A stretch of 64,000 nucleotides of DNA from an uncultured Bacteroides sp. (GCF_900547205.1 NZ_URFY01000001.1:1-64000); one strand, 5' to 3'; shown: positions 17,965 to 26,884, numbered from the stretch's first letter. Made by a program: numbers and translations. Notes: generated by a model from the letters alone, not told the origin.

Positions 17965-18513
17965 TTATTTGTTTTTAAATCCTTCTTTTTTTACCCTGTC
18001 AAGCGGAGTCGTCTTTATCTGAATGGAGGCACTCAACTTGGCAAAAGCAGAGAATAGCTCGTCAAATTGCTTTTCGTAGCTTTCTCTGTCCGATGATACG
18101 TCTTCTTCAAGATATTCGATTCTTTTCCGCAATTCTTCCAGCTCTTGCTTCGGGGCATGGGAGAGGAGGTATTGGCGCATATGGACGAAAGCATCCATAA
18201 TATTAATACTGACTTCAACAGCACGGGGACTTCTTAAAACGCCGGATAGCATCGCTACACCTTGTTCTGTGAAAGCGTAGGGCATTTTACGAGTACCACC
18301 CCAACTTGATATTCCATTTTGGAATATCAAGTTAAATTCATCCTTGTTGAGCTGAAACATAAATCTTTCAGGAAATCGTTCAATATTTCGTTTAACCGCT
18401 TTATTGAAGTTACCTGTTGATACTTCATACATCTCAGCCAAATCGAAGTCGAGCATTACTTTCTGCCCTCTGATTTCGTATATCTTATTCTCTATAATGA
18501 CTATATCATTCAT
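17965..18513 (-). CDS. ORF6N-domain protein
   Basis: 182 aa. Residues 4-90 fit the ORF6N domain: IENKIYEIRGQKVMLDFDLA, the MYEVS turn, NFNKAVKRNIERFPERFMFQ and then the MPYAFTEQGVAMLSGVL segment. The C-terminal third is a charged helix, likely coiled coil (EELRKRIEYLEED). ORF6N domains are DNA-binding modules first seen in phage antirepressors, but many Bacteroides carry lone chromosomal copies with no phage around, as here. It lies 33 bp after the methyltransferase gene and 18 bp before the DPP-IV gene. Its target is unknown. Confidence 0.85.
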   Translation of the reverse strand: MNDIVIIENKIYEIRGQKVMLDFDLAEMYEVSTGNFNKAVKRNIERFPERFMFQLNKDEFNLIFQNGISSWGGTRKMPYAFTEQGVAMLSGVLRSPRAVEVSINIMDAFVHMRQYLLSHAPKQELEELRKRIEYLEEDVSSDRESYEKQFDELFSAFAKLSASIQIKTTPLDRVKKEGFKNK

Positions 18514-18546
18514 TACTTTTCATTTAATAATAGCGATGCCCGGAGC

Positions 18547-20028
18547 TTACTCTTCTTCCTTCTTCGGTATTCTAGGCTCACGGTTTCCTCTGAATTCCTT
18601 GAACTCCCTCGGTGCTCTCGAATCTCTTTCTCCACGGAAATCGCCCTGCGGCTTTCTATCCCTTCCTTCACTGCCTTTATAGTCTCCACCTTCGCGGCGT
18701 GGCTTGAAGTCACCCTCTCTCCGAGGTTTATATTCTCCTTCGCGACGCGGCTTGAAGTCTCCATCCTGACGGGGTTTAAAGTCTCCCTCTTGGCGGGGCT
18801 TATACTCTTTTCTTTCTCTAAACTTCGGAGTGAATCCGCCTTCGGCATCTTCGTTTTTCTCTTCTCCTTCGCCTTCCTGACTCTTGAACTCCTTGTATTT
18901 TCCGTCGAATATCTCATATTTACGGAACTCACATTCCAGCGGTCCATTGAACAAAGGAACTTTTCGGCTAGGCTTCAACCCAATCTGGTCGAAACACTCT
19001 TCCCGGTAAGAAAGTACCCAAGCTTCATTACCCACGAATGCGTGTTTCAAACGCTCACCAATCATCTGATACAGTCCGAGCAAGTCATTTGTAGAAATAC
19101 GTTCTCCATAAGGTGGATTAGTGATAATGATAGACTTTTCCTGCGGCTGTTCAAACTGTTGGAAAGGCTGTATCTTCAATAATACATCCTTCGATACACC
19201 TGCTGCCTTTATATTGTGAGTTGCAATTTCATTCGCCTTCGGATTGTTGTCATATCCGTAAATCTTATGAGTAAACTCACGTTCTTGGCTGTCGTCGTTA
19301 TAAAGTTCATCGAACATATCAGCATCGAAATCCACCCATTTCTCGAAAGCGAATCCTTTGCGGAACACACCCGGAGCAATGTTTCTTGCAATCAATGCCG
19401 CTTCGATAGGAATTGTTCCCGAACCACACATCGGGTCGATCAAGTCGCATTCTCCGCGCCATCCGGTCATCAGAATCATGCCGGCAGCCAACACTTCGTT
19501 CAATGGAGCCTCTACGGCTTCTTGGCGGTAACCACGTTGGTGGAGTGAAGTACCTGATGAATCGAGAGACAGCGTGCAAGTAGTCTGTGCAATGTGGATA
19601 TTCAGCAACACATCCGGATTGTTGATACGCACAGAAGGTCGTTTACCGGTTTTCTCGCGGAAATAATCCACAATCGCGTCTTTCACCTTATATGAAACAA
19701 ACTTCGAGTGGCGAAATTCATCACTGAACACTACCGCATCAATGGCAAATGTCTTGTTCACATCCAGATAATCTTCCCAAGGGATGGCTTGAATCTGTTT
19801 GTAAACCTCGTCGGCATCCTTAGCCGTGAAATTCTTAATCGGTTTCAGGATGCGGATAGCGGTGCGAAGGCAGAAATTAGCCTTATACATCATACGCTTA
19901 TCTCCTGAAAATGCAACCATTCGACGTCCTATTTGAATGTCGTTGGCACCTAGTGCTGTAAGTTCTTCTGCAAGTATCTCTTCCAGTCCTTGGAAGGTCT
20001 TGGCAATCATCTCGAATTGTTCGCTCAT
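18547..20028 (-). CDS. THUMP-domain class I SAM-dependent RNA methyltransferase (RlmL/YpsC-like)
   Basis: 493 aa from the ATG at 20028. A further in-frame ATG at 20046 lies inside a palindromic repeat and is less likely. THUMP RNA-binding domain at about 45-155; SAM motif DPMCGSG (198-204) and catalytic motif NPPYGER (304-310). It should methylate guanosine N2 in 23S rRNA. The last ~105 residues are an unusual tail of roughly nine-residue units of the type FKPRREGD, repeated about six times, low in hydrophobics and rich in Arg, Gly, Lys and Glu, probably a disordered RNA-binding extension. Confidence 0.9.
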   Translation of the reverse strand: MSEQFEMIAKTFQGLEEILAEELTALGANDIQIGRRMVAFSGDKRMMYKANFCLRTAIRILKPIKNFTAKDADEVYKQIQAIPWEDYLDVNKTFAIDAVVFSDEFRHSKFVSYKVKDAIVDYFREKTGKRPSVRINNPDVLLNIHIAQTTCTLSLDSSGTSLHQRGYRQEAVEAPLNEVLAAGMILMTGWRGECDLIDPMCGSGTIPIEAALIARNIAPGVFRKGFAFEKWVDFDADMFDELYNDDSQEREFTHKIYGYDNNPKANEIATHNIKAAGVSKDVLLKIQPFQQFEQPQEKSIIITNPPYGERISTNDLLGLYQMIGERLKHAFVGNEAWVLSYREECFDQIGLKPSRKVPLFNGPLECEFRKYEIFDGKYKEFKSQEGEGEEKNEDAEGGFTPKFRERKEYKPRQEGDFKPRQDGDFKPRREGEYKPRREGDFKPRREGGDYKGSEGRDRKPQGDFRGERDSRAPREFKEFRGNREPRIPKKEEE

Positions 20029-20036
20029 AATAGAAT

Positions 20037-20161
20037 AATGTGGCAATGTGCCAATATGCTAATGTGCTAATTGGCTACGCACTTTTTAAATTATTTAATT
20101 AATCAAATTATATCATTCATTTTATAATTGGCACATTGGCATATTAACATATTGCCACATT
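20037..20161. repeat. 8-nt-unit palindrome family, copy 3 with AT-rich centre
   Basis: Left arm 20037-20072 (units AATGTGCC, AATATGCT, AATGTGCT) and right arm 20126-20161 are imperfect reverse complements. The centre (about 50 nt) is AT-rich apart from GGCTACGCAC, which recalls the loop of the other copies. It fills the gap between cysE and the methyltransferase gene and could act as a hairpin terminator for cysE. Confidence 0.75.
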
Positions 20162-20167
20162 GCTCAA

Positions 20168-21073
20168 TTATTTTTTTGCTTTGGTTTGTACGATTCTTGC
20201 TCCGGCGGGGACATTCTCTGTTACCCAGATATTGCCGCCAACGGTCGCGTTGCGCCCGATGGTGATTCTTCCCAGAATGGTAGCATTGGAGTAGACAATC
20301 ACATTGTCCTCCAATATTGGATGGCGGGGGATACCTTTGATGGGTTTCCCGTCGGCATCAAGCGGGAAGCTTTTGGCTCCCAGCGTGACACCCTGATATA
20401 GTTTGACATTATTTCCGATAATGCTCGTTGCACCGATAACGACCCCCGTACCGTGGTCGATGGTGAAGTGAGTACCTATCTTGGCAGCCGGATGGATATC
20501 TATCCCCGTTTCGCTATGTGCCATCTCGGTGATGATGCGTGGGATGAGGGGAACCCCCAGTTCAAGCAACTCATGTGCAATGCGATAATTGCTGATAGCC
20601 TTGATGGCGGGATAGCAAAAGATTACCTCGCCGTAACTTTTTGCAGCGGGGTCGCCATTGTAGGCGGCTTCCACGTCGGTTGCCAGTATTCTTCGCATCA
20701 CGGGCAGCTTGCTGATAAACCTTGCGGCAAGGCGGGCAGCTTCTTCCCGTCTCGATTCGGAACAGACACTGCATTCTCCTTCAATGTTGGTCCCAAAACA
20801 CAAGCCGGCAAGGATTTGCTCGGATAGCAAACCGAATAGCTTCTCAATATTCACACCGATGTGATAATTGATTGTGCGGCTGTTTATAGTGGAATTTCCG
20901 TAATATCCGGGAAAGAGGATAGAGCGCGAAAGCTCGATAATTTCATACAAGACTTTAGCAGAGGGCAATGGTTCGCCATCTTTATGCTGATGAAACAGTC
21001 CTTTGTAAGATTCGCTTTCCGATAGCTCATCGACTGCCTGTGTCAAAATGTGGGTGAAGTTCAGTGGACTCAT
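20168..21073 (-). CDS. cysE: Serine O-acetyltransferase
   Basis: 301 aa. The C-terminal half carries left-handed beta-helix hexapeptide repeats with the SATase core TGIDIHPAAKIG (189-200) and IDHGTGVVIG (about 205-214, Asp206/His207). It acetylates serine with acetyl-CoA, the first step of cysteine synthesis. The N-terminal 150 residues are a helical domain, longer than in short EpsC forms. Cytoplasmic. It has its own -7 box upstream and an imperfect palindrome downstream; no cysK is adjacent. Confidence 0.93.
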   Translation of the reverse strand: MSPLNFTHILTQAVDELSESESYKGLFHQHKDGEPLPSAKVLYEIIELSRSILFPGYYGNSTINSRTINYHIGVNIEKLFGLLSEQILAGLCFGTNIEGECSVCSESRREEAARLAARFISKLPVMRRILATDVEAAYNGDPAAKSYGEVIFCYPAIKAISNYRIAHELLELGVPLIPRIITEMAHSETGIDIHPAAKIGTHFTIDHGTGVVIGATSIIGNNVKLYQGVTLGAKSFPLDADGKPIKGIPRHPILEDNVIVYSNATILGRITIGRNATVGGNIWVTENVPAGARIVQTKAKK

Positions 21074-21102
21074 TAGGTCAGTTACTCATTTTTATATGGG
21101 GA

Positions 21103-21110
21103 CAAAGGTA
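21103..21110 (-). promoter_or_regulatory. -7 box upstream of cysE
   Basis: Minus-strand TACCTTTG fits TAnnTTTG 30 bp before the cysE start. No good TTG at 19-21 bp, so moderate support. Confidence 0.5.
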
Positions 21111-21132
21111 TTAAAAAAAATAATAAAATTCG

Positions 21133-21162
21133 TTGGGATTCAGGATAATTAATGTAATTTTG
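21133..21162 (+). promoter_or_regulatory. Bacteroidetes promoter in front of a decayed gene
   Basis: TTG at 21133-21135, a 19-bp spacer and TAATTTTG at 21155-21162 match the consensus for the main sigma factor. It is divergent from cysE and reads into 21181 onward, where only fragments of coding sequence remain. Confidence 0.6.
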
Positions 21163-21180
21163 TCACATTCAAAATATGAC

Positions 21181-21508
21181 ATGAAGAAGCGGGTGATAAA
21201 ACAGAGAAATGCCGGTGCAGGAAGTTTATTATCGGATACTTTGAATACCTGAAGGATAAGCGCCAGTGGTAGGTAGTTCTGCTCAATCAAATGCAGCTGA
21301 ACTTGAAGCGGAATGCAAAGGCTGAAGATATAACTGGCTATTCATCAGCTTTCATAGAAATAAGTCAGCTGGCTATCGTTAATATTAATTGTCTTGCAAT
21401 GACTGCTGGTAAATGTTGTCAATTATTTATCCGCTTTTCCATGATAAGAATAATCTGATAATCTCCAAGAACTATCTGAAAGAATTGCAGGAACAGTTCT
21501 TTGTGATG
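21181..21508 (+). pseudogene. Possible remnant of a small gene
   Basis: An ATG at 21181 begins MKKRVIKQRNAG and hits a stop after 22 codons. Coding-like fragments continue in other frames: YFEYLKDKRQW around 21240-21270, and a tail reading NLIISKNYLKELQEQFFVM that ends in TAA just before the hairpin at 21510. This pattern of promoter, ATG, frame-broken segments and terminator suggests a decayed gene. I do not recognise the family, and the fragments could be chance. Confidence 0.35.
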
Positions 21509-21509
21509 T

Positions 21510-21560
21510 AAGATAGAAACGCCGCTTCTTTACTCAAAAGCGGCGTTTCTATCTTTTCTC
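21510..21560 (+). terminator. Strong hairpin terminator, possibly bidirectional
   Basis: An 18-bp perfect stem: AAGATAGAAACGCCGCTT (21510-21527) pairs with 21538-21555 across a 10-nt loop. On the plus strand it continues TTCTCTGG, a weak T tract. polA ends at 21591 on the opposite strand, so polA transcripts also run into it. Confidence 0.8.
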
Positions 21561-21590
21561 TGGTTTTCAAGATAGTGTCGATTACTAATA

Positions 21591-24440
21591 TTAATGTGCT
21601 TCCAGCCAATTCTTTCCCCAACCGCAATCGGCTCTCAAAGGAACGTGCATACGGTATGCGTTTTCCATCTCTTCGATTACGATTTCTTCGACACGTTCTT
21701 TCTCATTCACCGGAACGCTAAAGTTCAATTCGTCATGTACTTGCAGAATCATCTTGGCTTGTATCCCTTCAGCTTGGAAACGTTGATAAATCCGTGCCAT
21801 AGCCACCTTTATTATATCAGCCGCACTACCTTGAATAGGTGCATTGATGGCATTTCGTTCCGCATATCCGCGTACAACGGCATTGCGTGAGTTGATATCC
21901 GGTAAGAAGCGTTTCCGGTGGAAAATCGTCTCTACATAGCCTTTCTCCTGAGCCACTTGAATGCTTTTATCCATATAAGTCTTCACTCCTGCATATGTCT
22001 CGAAATAGCCGTCAATCAATTCTTTAGCTTCTTTCCGGTCTACGTTCATCCGCTCAGCCAATCCAAACACGGATATACCATAGATAATGCCGAAATTGGC
22101 AGTCTTGGCTTTGCGGCGCATATCGGAGTCTACGTCTTTCAACTCCATTTTATAGACTTTGGCAGCAGTGGCAGCATGGATATCGTGGTTGCTGAGGAAA
22201 GCGTCGATCATATTCTTATCTTCACTCAGATGCGCCATGATGCGCAATTCTATCTGTGAGTAGTCGGCAGAGAAGAATAGGCAACCTTCATCAGGGATGA
22301 AAGCTTTTCTTATTTCTTTCCCGTTCTCGTCGCGGATTGGGATATTCTGTAAGTTCGGATTGCTCGAACTGAGACGTCCCGTAGCGGTGACAGTCTGATT
22401 GAAAGAAGTATGTACCCGTCCGGTTCGTGGATTGATAAGTAGCGGGAGAGCATCGATGTATGTTCCCAACAGCTTCTTCAGTCCGCGGTGTTCCAGAATC
22501 TTTTCTACCACCGGATGCTTGTGGCGGAGGCTTTCGAGCACTTCTTCCGAAGTAACATATTGTCCGGTCTTCGTCTTCTTTGCTTTATCCACAATCCTCA
22601 GCCTGTCGAACAAAACTTCGCCCACTTGCTTTGGTGAAGCGATATTGAACGTTTCCCCTGCCAGTTGGTAAATCTCCTTTTCGATGCGCTCCATCTGTGC
22701 AGTGAAATGAGCGGACGACTGTTTCAGTGCTTCCGTATCCAGCAACACCCCGTTGCGCTCTATATTCACCAATACCGGCACAAGCGGCATCTCTATATCG
22801 TAGAATAAACGTTCGGCATCATTCTTTTTTAATTCTTTCTCCAGCACATTCTTCAACTTCAGCGTTACATCCGCATCTTCGCAGGCATATCGGTAGACAT
22901 CCTTGGGGTCGAGGTCACGCATACACTTCTGATTCTTTCCTCTGGGGCCTATCAGTTCGTCAATATGGATAGTCTGATAGTGCAGATAGATTTCCGCCAG
23001 ATAATCCATTCCGTGGCGAAGTTCCGGTTGAAGAACATAGTGGGCAATCATTGTGTCGAAAAGTGGACCTTTTACTTCCGCTCCGTAATTCAGAAGAACA
23101 ATCATATCGTATTTGATATTTTGTCCTATCTTCAATGAGTTTTCGTTTTCAAATACCGGACGGAACTCATTGACTATTTTTAATGCTTCCTCCCGTTCGG
23201 CGGGGACAGGAACATAAAAAGCCTCGTTTTCTGCAATGGAGAAACTCATTCCGACCAGTTCTGCGTCCATCGGTTCCGTTCCGGTGGTTTCCGTGTCTAA
23301 CGAGAGAATTTTTGATGTAAGTAACTTTTGAATAATTTCTCTTCTTTTATCCTCTGTATCAATGAGTTGATAGTTGCAACCAAGCGTTTCTAACGTCTCT
23401 AGATTTGATTTTTTTGCTTCGTCCGGCTCGTCGCCCGAGAAATTTGCAAATAAATCACCTTGAACAGCACCTCCTTCTTCGGGGAAAAGCGGGAGAGGGG
23501 CGGGACCTTCTTTTCCAGCGATTGATTTGCTTCCGGCAGGAGTTGTCATTCCGCCGGCGGAACTCTCCTTTCTTAGCACGCGGTCGATAAGCGTTCTAAA
23601 TTCCAGTTCTTCAAAAATCTGGCGAAGCGTATTTTCGTCTGCTTGTTCACGGACAAGCGAATCCATTTCGAGTTGGATGGGAACATCTATCTTGATAGTG
23701 GCGAGGAATTTTGAAAAGATAATCATTTCCCGGTTCGTTTCCACTTTTGTCTTTAGCGCACCTTTCAGTTGGTCGGTATGTTCGAGCAGGTTTTCGATAC
23801 TTCCATATTCGGCAATCAGTTTCTGAGCAGTTTTTTCTCCTACTCCTGCACAGCCGGGGATATTGTCCGAAGAGTCGCCCATCAGTCCGAGCATATCGAT
23901 GACTTGTGCGGGAGACTCGATATTGAACTTAGCTTTCACTTCCTCCACACCCATCACTTCAAATCCGCCCGTGTGTTTAGGGCGATACATGAATACTTTG
24001 TCGCTCACCAACTGTCCGTAATCTTTGTCGGGAGTCATCATATAAGTGGTGATTCCTTGTTTTCCGGCTTCGGTGGCTAGCGTTCCTATCACGTCGTCGG
24101 CTTCATAGCCGCTCACTTCGAGGATAGGGATTCGATAGGCACGTATAATATCCTTTATAATAGGTACGGAAAGGCGGATGGCTTCCGGAGTCTCTTCGCG
24201 CTGCGCTTTATATTGTTCGAAAGCTTCGTGGCGGAAGGTAGGGCCGGAGGGGTCGAAAGCAACTCCGATATGGGTCGGATTTTCTTTTTTCAGTACTTCC
24301 TCTAGGGTGTTCACAAAACCGAGAATAGCAGAAGTATTGAATCCTTTGGAGTTGATTCTGGGGTTCTTAATAAAGGCGTAATAAGCCCGGTATATCAGTG
24401 CGTAAGCGTCTAAAAGAAATAATTTATTACTTGAATCCAT
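21591..24440 (-). CDS. polA: DNA polymerase I
   Basis: 949 aa from the ATG at 24440 (MDSSNKLFLLDAYALIYRAY); an upstream in-frame ATG at 24473 adds 11 residues without homology. Three domains are intact: 5'-3' exonuclease (about 1-290, with VAFDPSGPTFRHE and GVGEKTAQKLI), 3'-5' proofreading exonuclease with Asp382 and Glu384 in SLDTETTG, and the polymerase (from about 560, motif A ADYSQIELR, motif C QVHDEL). A linker of about 60 residues between the first two domains is low in complexity. It acts in Okazaki fragment maturation and repair. It is divergent from the prenyl synthase gene. Confidence 0.97.
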   Translation of the reverse strand: MDSSNKLFLLDAYALIYRAYYAFIKNPRINSKGFNTSAILGFVNTLEEVLKKENPTHIGVAFDPSGPTFRHEAFEQYKAQREETPEAIRLSVPIIKDIIRAYRIPILEVSGYEADDVIGTLATEAGKQGITTYMMTPDKDYGQLVSDKVFMYRPKHTGGFEVMGVEEVKAKFNIESPAQVIDMLGLMGDSSDNIPGCAGVGEKTAQKLIAEYGSIENLLEHTDQLKGALKTKVETNREMIIFSKFLATIKIDVPIQLEMDSLVREQADENTLRQIFEELEFRTLIDRVLRKESSAGGMTTPAGSKSIAGKEGPAPLPLFPEEGGAVQGDLFANFSGDEPDEAKKSNLETLETLGCNYQLIDTEDKRREIIQKLLTSKILSLDTETTGTEPMDAELVGMSFSIAENEAFYVPVPAEREEALKIVNEFRPVFENENSLKIGQNIKYDMIVLLNYGAEVKGPLFDTMIAHYVLQPELRHGMDYLAEIYLHYQTIHIDELIGPRGKNQKCMRDLDPKDVYRYACEDADVTLKLKNVLEKELKKNDAERLFYDIEMPLVPVLVNIERNGVLLDTEALKQSSAHFTAQMERIEKEIYQLAGETFNIASPKQVGEVLFDRLRIVDKAKKTKTGQYVTSEEVLESLRHKHPVVEKILEHRGLKKLLGTYIDALPLLINPRTGRVHTSFNQTVTATGRLSSSNPNLQNIPIRDENGKEIRKAFIPDEGCLFFSADYSQIELRIMAHLSEDKNMIDAFLSNHDIHAATAAKVYKMELKDVDSDMRRKAKTANFGIIYGISVFGLAERMNVDRKEAKELIDGYFETYAGVKTYMDKSIQVAQEKGYVETIFHRKRFLPDINSRNAVVRGYAERNAINAPIQGSAADIIKVAMARIYQRFQAEGIQAKMILQVHDELNFSVPVNEKERVEEIVIEEMENAYRMHVPLRADCGWGKNWLEAH

Positions 24441-24501
24441 AGAATTAATTAATTTTTCATGGTAAAAGTACAAAAAAATACCGTATTAAGCGTTTTATTA
24501 T

Positions 24502-24509
24502 TACTTTTG
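24502..24509 (+). promoter_or_regulatory. -7 box upstream of the polyprenyl synthase gene
   Basis: TACTTTTG fits TAnnTTTG, 18 bp before the ATG at 24528, so the 5' leader would be very short. No convincing -33 element. Confidence 0.45.
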
Positions 24510-24527
24510 TGCTCAAATTGTGTATAA

Positions 24528-25502
24528 ATGGACAGTATCTCAATCATCAAAACTCCAATTGAAGCGGAACTGGGAGATTTCAGAAATCTTTTTGATAGTT
24601 CTCTCTCCAGTTCGAATGCATTGCTCGATAGCGTAGTAGCTCATATACGTCAGAGGAGTGGTAAAATGATGCGTCCGATTCTTGTCATGTTAGTGGCACG
24701 TCTATATGGTGCTGTCTGTCCTGCCACCCTCCATGCGGCTGTCTCGCTGGAATTGCTTCATAATGCTAGCTTGGTGCACGACGATGTTGTGGATGAAAGC
24801 ACTCAGCGCCGTGGGCAGCTTTCGGTGAATGCTATCTTTAATAATAAGGTGGCTGTGCTGACCGGGGACTATCTGCTGGCAACAAGTCTGGTTCATGCCG
24901 AACTCACCAATAGTCATCATATCATACAGCTCGTATCTGCGTTGGGACAGGATCTTGCCGACGGCGAGTTGCTTCAGCTCTCTAATGTAAGTAATCACAG
25001 TTTTTCCGAATCGGTTTATTTCGATGTAATCCGTAAGAAGACTGCCGCCCTGTTTGCCGCCTGCACGAAAGCCGCCGCATTCTCGGTGGGAGTGAGCGAT
25101 GAAAAGGTGGAATTTGCCCGTTTGCTGGGTGAGTACATCGGCATCTGTTTTCAAATTAAAGATGATATTTTCGATTACTTTGATAACAAAGAAATAGGTA
25201 AGCCTACGGGTAACGATATGCTCGAAGGTAAGCTGACGCTGCCTGCCCTCTATGTGCTGAATACGGTAAAAGACAAAAGGGCGGAAGATGTGGCACTCAA
25301 AGTGAAAGAGGGTACAGCTACTCCCGACGAGATATCCCGCCTGATAGCATTTATTAAAGAGAACGGAGGTATAGAATATGCTATCCGGATGATGAATGAA
25401 TATAAGCAGAAAGCCTTTGATTTATTGGCTACTCTGCCCGATTCTGATGTCTGTATGGCTCTCCGTGCTTACTTGGATTACGTCGTAAGCCGCGAAAAAT
25501 AA
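24528..25502 (+). CDS. Trans-polyprenyl diphosphate synthase
   Basis: 324 aa. Both aspartate-rich motifs are present: DDVVD (85-89) and DDIFD (212-216), with GKMMRP (45-50) for isopentenyl diphosphate binding and FDVIRKKTAALFAACT between them. It elongates an allylic diphosphate to a long chain, probably the octaprenyl or related tail of menaquinone. The residues upstream of the first motif are small and aliphatic, which permits long products, but chain length cannot be fixed from sequence. It is the only plus-strand gene in the 5-33 kb block. A hairpin shared with deoC lies downstream. Confidence 0.92.
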   Translation: MDSISIIKTPIEAELGDFRNLFDSSLSSSNALLDSVVAHIRQRSGKMMRPILVMLVARLYGAVCPATLHAAVSLELLHNASLVHDDVVDESTQRRGQLSVNAIFNNKVAVLTGDYLLATSLVHAELTNSHHIIQLVSALGQDLADGELLQLSNVSNHSFSESVYFDVIRKKTAALFAACTKAAAFSVGVSDEKVEFARLLGEYIGICFQIKDDIFDYFDNKEIGKPTGNDMLEGKLTLPALYVLNTVKDKRAEDVALKVKEGTATPDEISRLIAFIKENGGIEYAIRMMNEYKQKAFDLLATLPDSDVCMALRAYLDYVVSREK

Positions 25503-25534
25503 TCACTGAAACCTTATTGCATTTATAAAAAATA

Positions 25535-25569
25535 CCGCGTCGGTTTTCGCAATAACGAAAGCCGCGCGG
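25535..25569 (-). terminator. Terminator between the convergent prenyl synthase and deoC genes
   Basis: CCGCGTCGGTTTTCG (25535-25549) pairs with CGAAAGCCGCGCGG (25556-25569) across a short CAATAA loop, with one or two mismatches. On the minus strand it is followed by TATTTTTTA, so it ends deoC transcripts; it may also slow the plus-strand transcript. Confidence 0.75.
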
Positions 25570-25602
25570 CAGGCATATTTGATATTGCTAATATAGCCTT
25601 TT

Positions 25603-26511
25603 TTAGAAAAACTTTATTTCTTCGCCTTTGATATCGGAGAGAAGTAGATTAGCCAAACGGCTTGTTCCCAGACGGAAGAGCTGATTGTTCAACCATTCTT
25701 CGCCCAGCAGTTCTTTCACGATGGTATAGTAAACAATGGCATCGTTCACAGTATTGATACCACCAGCCGGTTTAAATCCTATCTTATTTCCTGTTTTCTG
25801 ATAGTATTCACTGATAGCTTCACACATCACGTAAGCAGCTTCCGGAGTTGCGGCAGGTTGCTGTTTTCCTGTAGATGTCTTGATGAAATCCGCACCCGAA
25901 TACATGGATAGGATAGAGGCCTTCTTGATATTGGCAGCACTCTTCAACGCACCCGTTTCGAGGATTACTTTGAGATGGTGATCCTTGCAGGTAGCTTTCA
26001 ATTCCTGTATCTCGTCACACATTGTCTCGTAGTCGCCACTCAGAAACTCACCTACCGATATCACGATATCTATTTCGTCCGCACCATCAGCAATGGCTAG
26101 TGCCGTTTCTGCAACTTTTACTTCGATGAAGGTCTGTGAAGAGGGGAAACCTCCTGATACACAGGCGATATTAATTCCCTCCACTTCAAGCGTATTCTTA
26201 ACGATGGCTGCAAAGTTAGGGTATACGCAGATGGCAGCTACGTTCTTCAAATCAGGAAATTCGTCATCAAACTTATTCACTTTTTCGGTAAAGTGCATCA
26301 CACTTTCATCGCTATCAGTGGTGCTTAGCGTGGTCAGGTCAATGCAATTGAACAGAAACTTTTTGACTTCTTCTGTATTGTTTTCCGGTACTTTTTTCTC
26401 TATCAGTTCGGCTACGCGTGCTTGCACATCAGCGTCGCTCAGGTTTGTATTATACTTTGCCAATGTGGCTTGGTATTTGTCAGGCTGCGAGTTATTCATT
26501 TCCATGTTCAT
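25603..26511 (-). CDS. deoC: Deoxyribose-phosphate aldolase
   Basis: 302 aa as written; internal Mets at 26505 and 26499 are also possible starts. Recognisable segments are VCVYPNFA, the central LKVILETGAL, GADFIKTSTGK with the Schiff-base lysine, and IGFKPAGGINT. It splits 2-deoxyribose 5-phosphate into glyceraldehyde 3-phosphate and acetaldehyde, feeding deoxynucleosides into glycolysis. Length fits the longer (~260-300 aa) DeoC type. Its start overlaps the end of the MazG-like gene by up to 20 bp, implying one operon with dtd, consistent with nucleotide salvage and housekeeping. Confidence 0.95.
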   Translation of the reverse strand: MNMEMNNSQPDKYQATLAKYNTNLSDADVQARVAELIEKKVPENNTEEVKKFLFNCIDLTTLSTTDSDESVMHFTEKVNKFDDEFPDLKNVAAICVYPNFAAIVKNTLEVEGINIACVSGGFPSSQTFIEVKVAETALAIADGADEIDIVISVGEFLSGDYETMCDEIQELKATCKDHHLKVILETGALKSAANIKKASILSMYSGADFIKTSTGKQQPAATPEAAYVMCEAISEYYQKTGNKIGFKPAGGINTVNDAIVYYTIVKELLGEEWLNNQLFRLGTSRLANLLLSDIKGEEIKFF

Positions 26512-26830
26512 TCAGTTTTGGATTATTGATATGTCTTTTATTATCTCTTTTTGTTTTCTTATCCATGCTTTTTTGGAAAGCAGTGGTGAGGTCTACGCCC
26601 GTCTGGTTAGCAATACAAAGGAGTACCCAAAAGACGTCTGCTATCTCTTCGTCGAGGTTATCCTTTTCGCCTTCTTTGAACGATTGGTCGCCGTATTTCC
26701 TCGCCATAACGCGTGCCAATTCTCCTACTTCTTCAGTCAGAACTGCCATATTGGTCAACTCGCTAAAGTAGCGTACGCCATATGTTTTTATCCATCCGTC
26801 CACTTGTTTTTGGGCTTCTTCCAGGGTCAT
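26492..26830 (-). CDS. MazG-like nucleotide pyrophosphohydrolase
   Basis: 112 aa, a single all-alpha NTP-PPase domain. The magnesium-binding acidic residues are visible: EEVGEL (33-38) and DEEIADVFW (60-68, with Glu61, Glu62 and Asp65). It should hydrolyse (d)NTPs to monophosphates, either as house-cleaning or as a dCTPase-like enzyme; the substrate is not decidable here. The C-terminus is basic and Asn-rich. Overlaps deoC by up to 20 bp and lies about 54 bp downstream of dtd. Confidence 0.88.
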   Translation of the reverse strand: MTLEEAQKQVDGWIKTYGVRYFSELTNMAVLTEEVGELARVMARKYGDQSFKEGEKDNLDEEIADVFWVLLCIANQTGVDLTTAFQKSMDKKTKRDNKRHINNPKLNEHGNE

Positions 26831-26835
26831 TTTTT

Positions 26836-26868
26836 TAGTGATTAGCGGTTAGTGATTAATGATTAGTA
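26836..26868. repeat. Single-arm copy of the 7-nt-unit repeat
   Basis: AGTGATTAGCGGTTAGTGAT and following TAATGATTAGTAATT repeat the units of the palindrome at 6591-6677, but no second arm is present. It lies between dtd and the MazG-like gene. Confidence 0.55.
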
Positions 26869-26884
26869 ATTGCTTTATGGTATG

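Noticed and set aside
17965..18513. Prophage remnant around the ORF6N gene
   Set aside because: Neighbours on both sides are ordinary chromosomal genes, with no integrase, capsid or lysis gene and no attachment site.
26093..26845. Plus-strand frame of 250 codons across deoC and the MazG-like gene
   Set aside because: It spans two clearly coding minus-strand genes and has Cys/Phe/Ser-rich composition typical of shadows.
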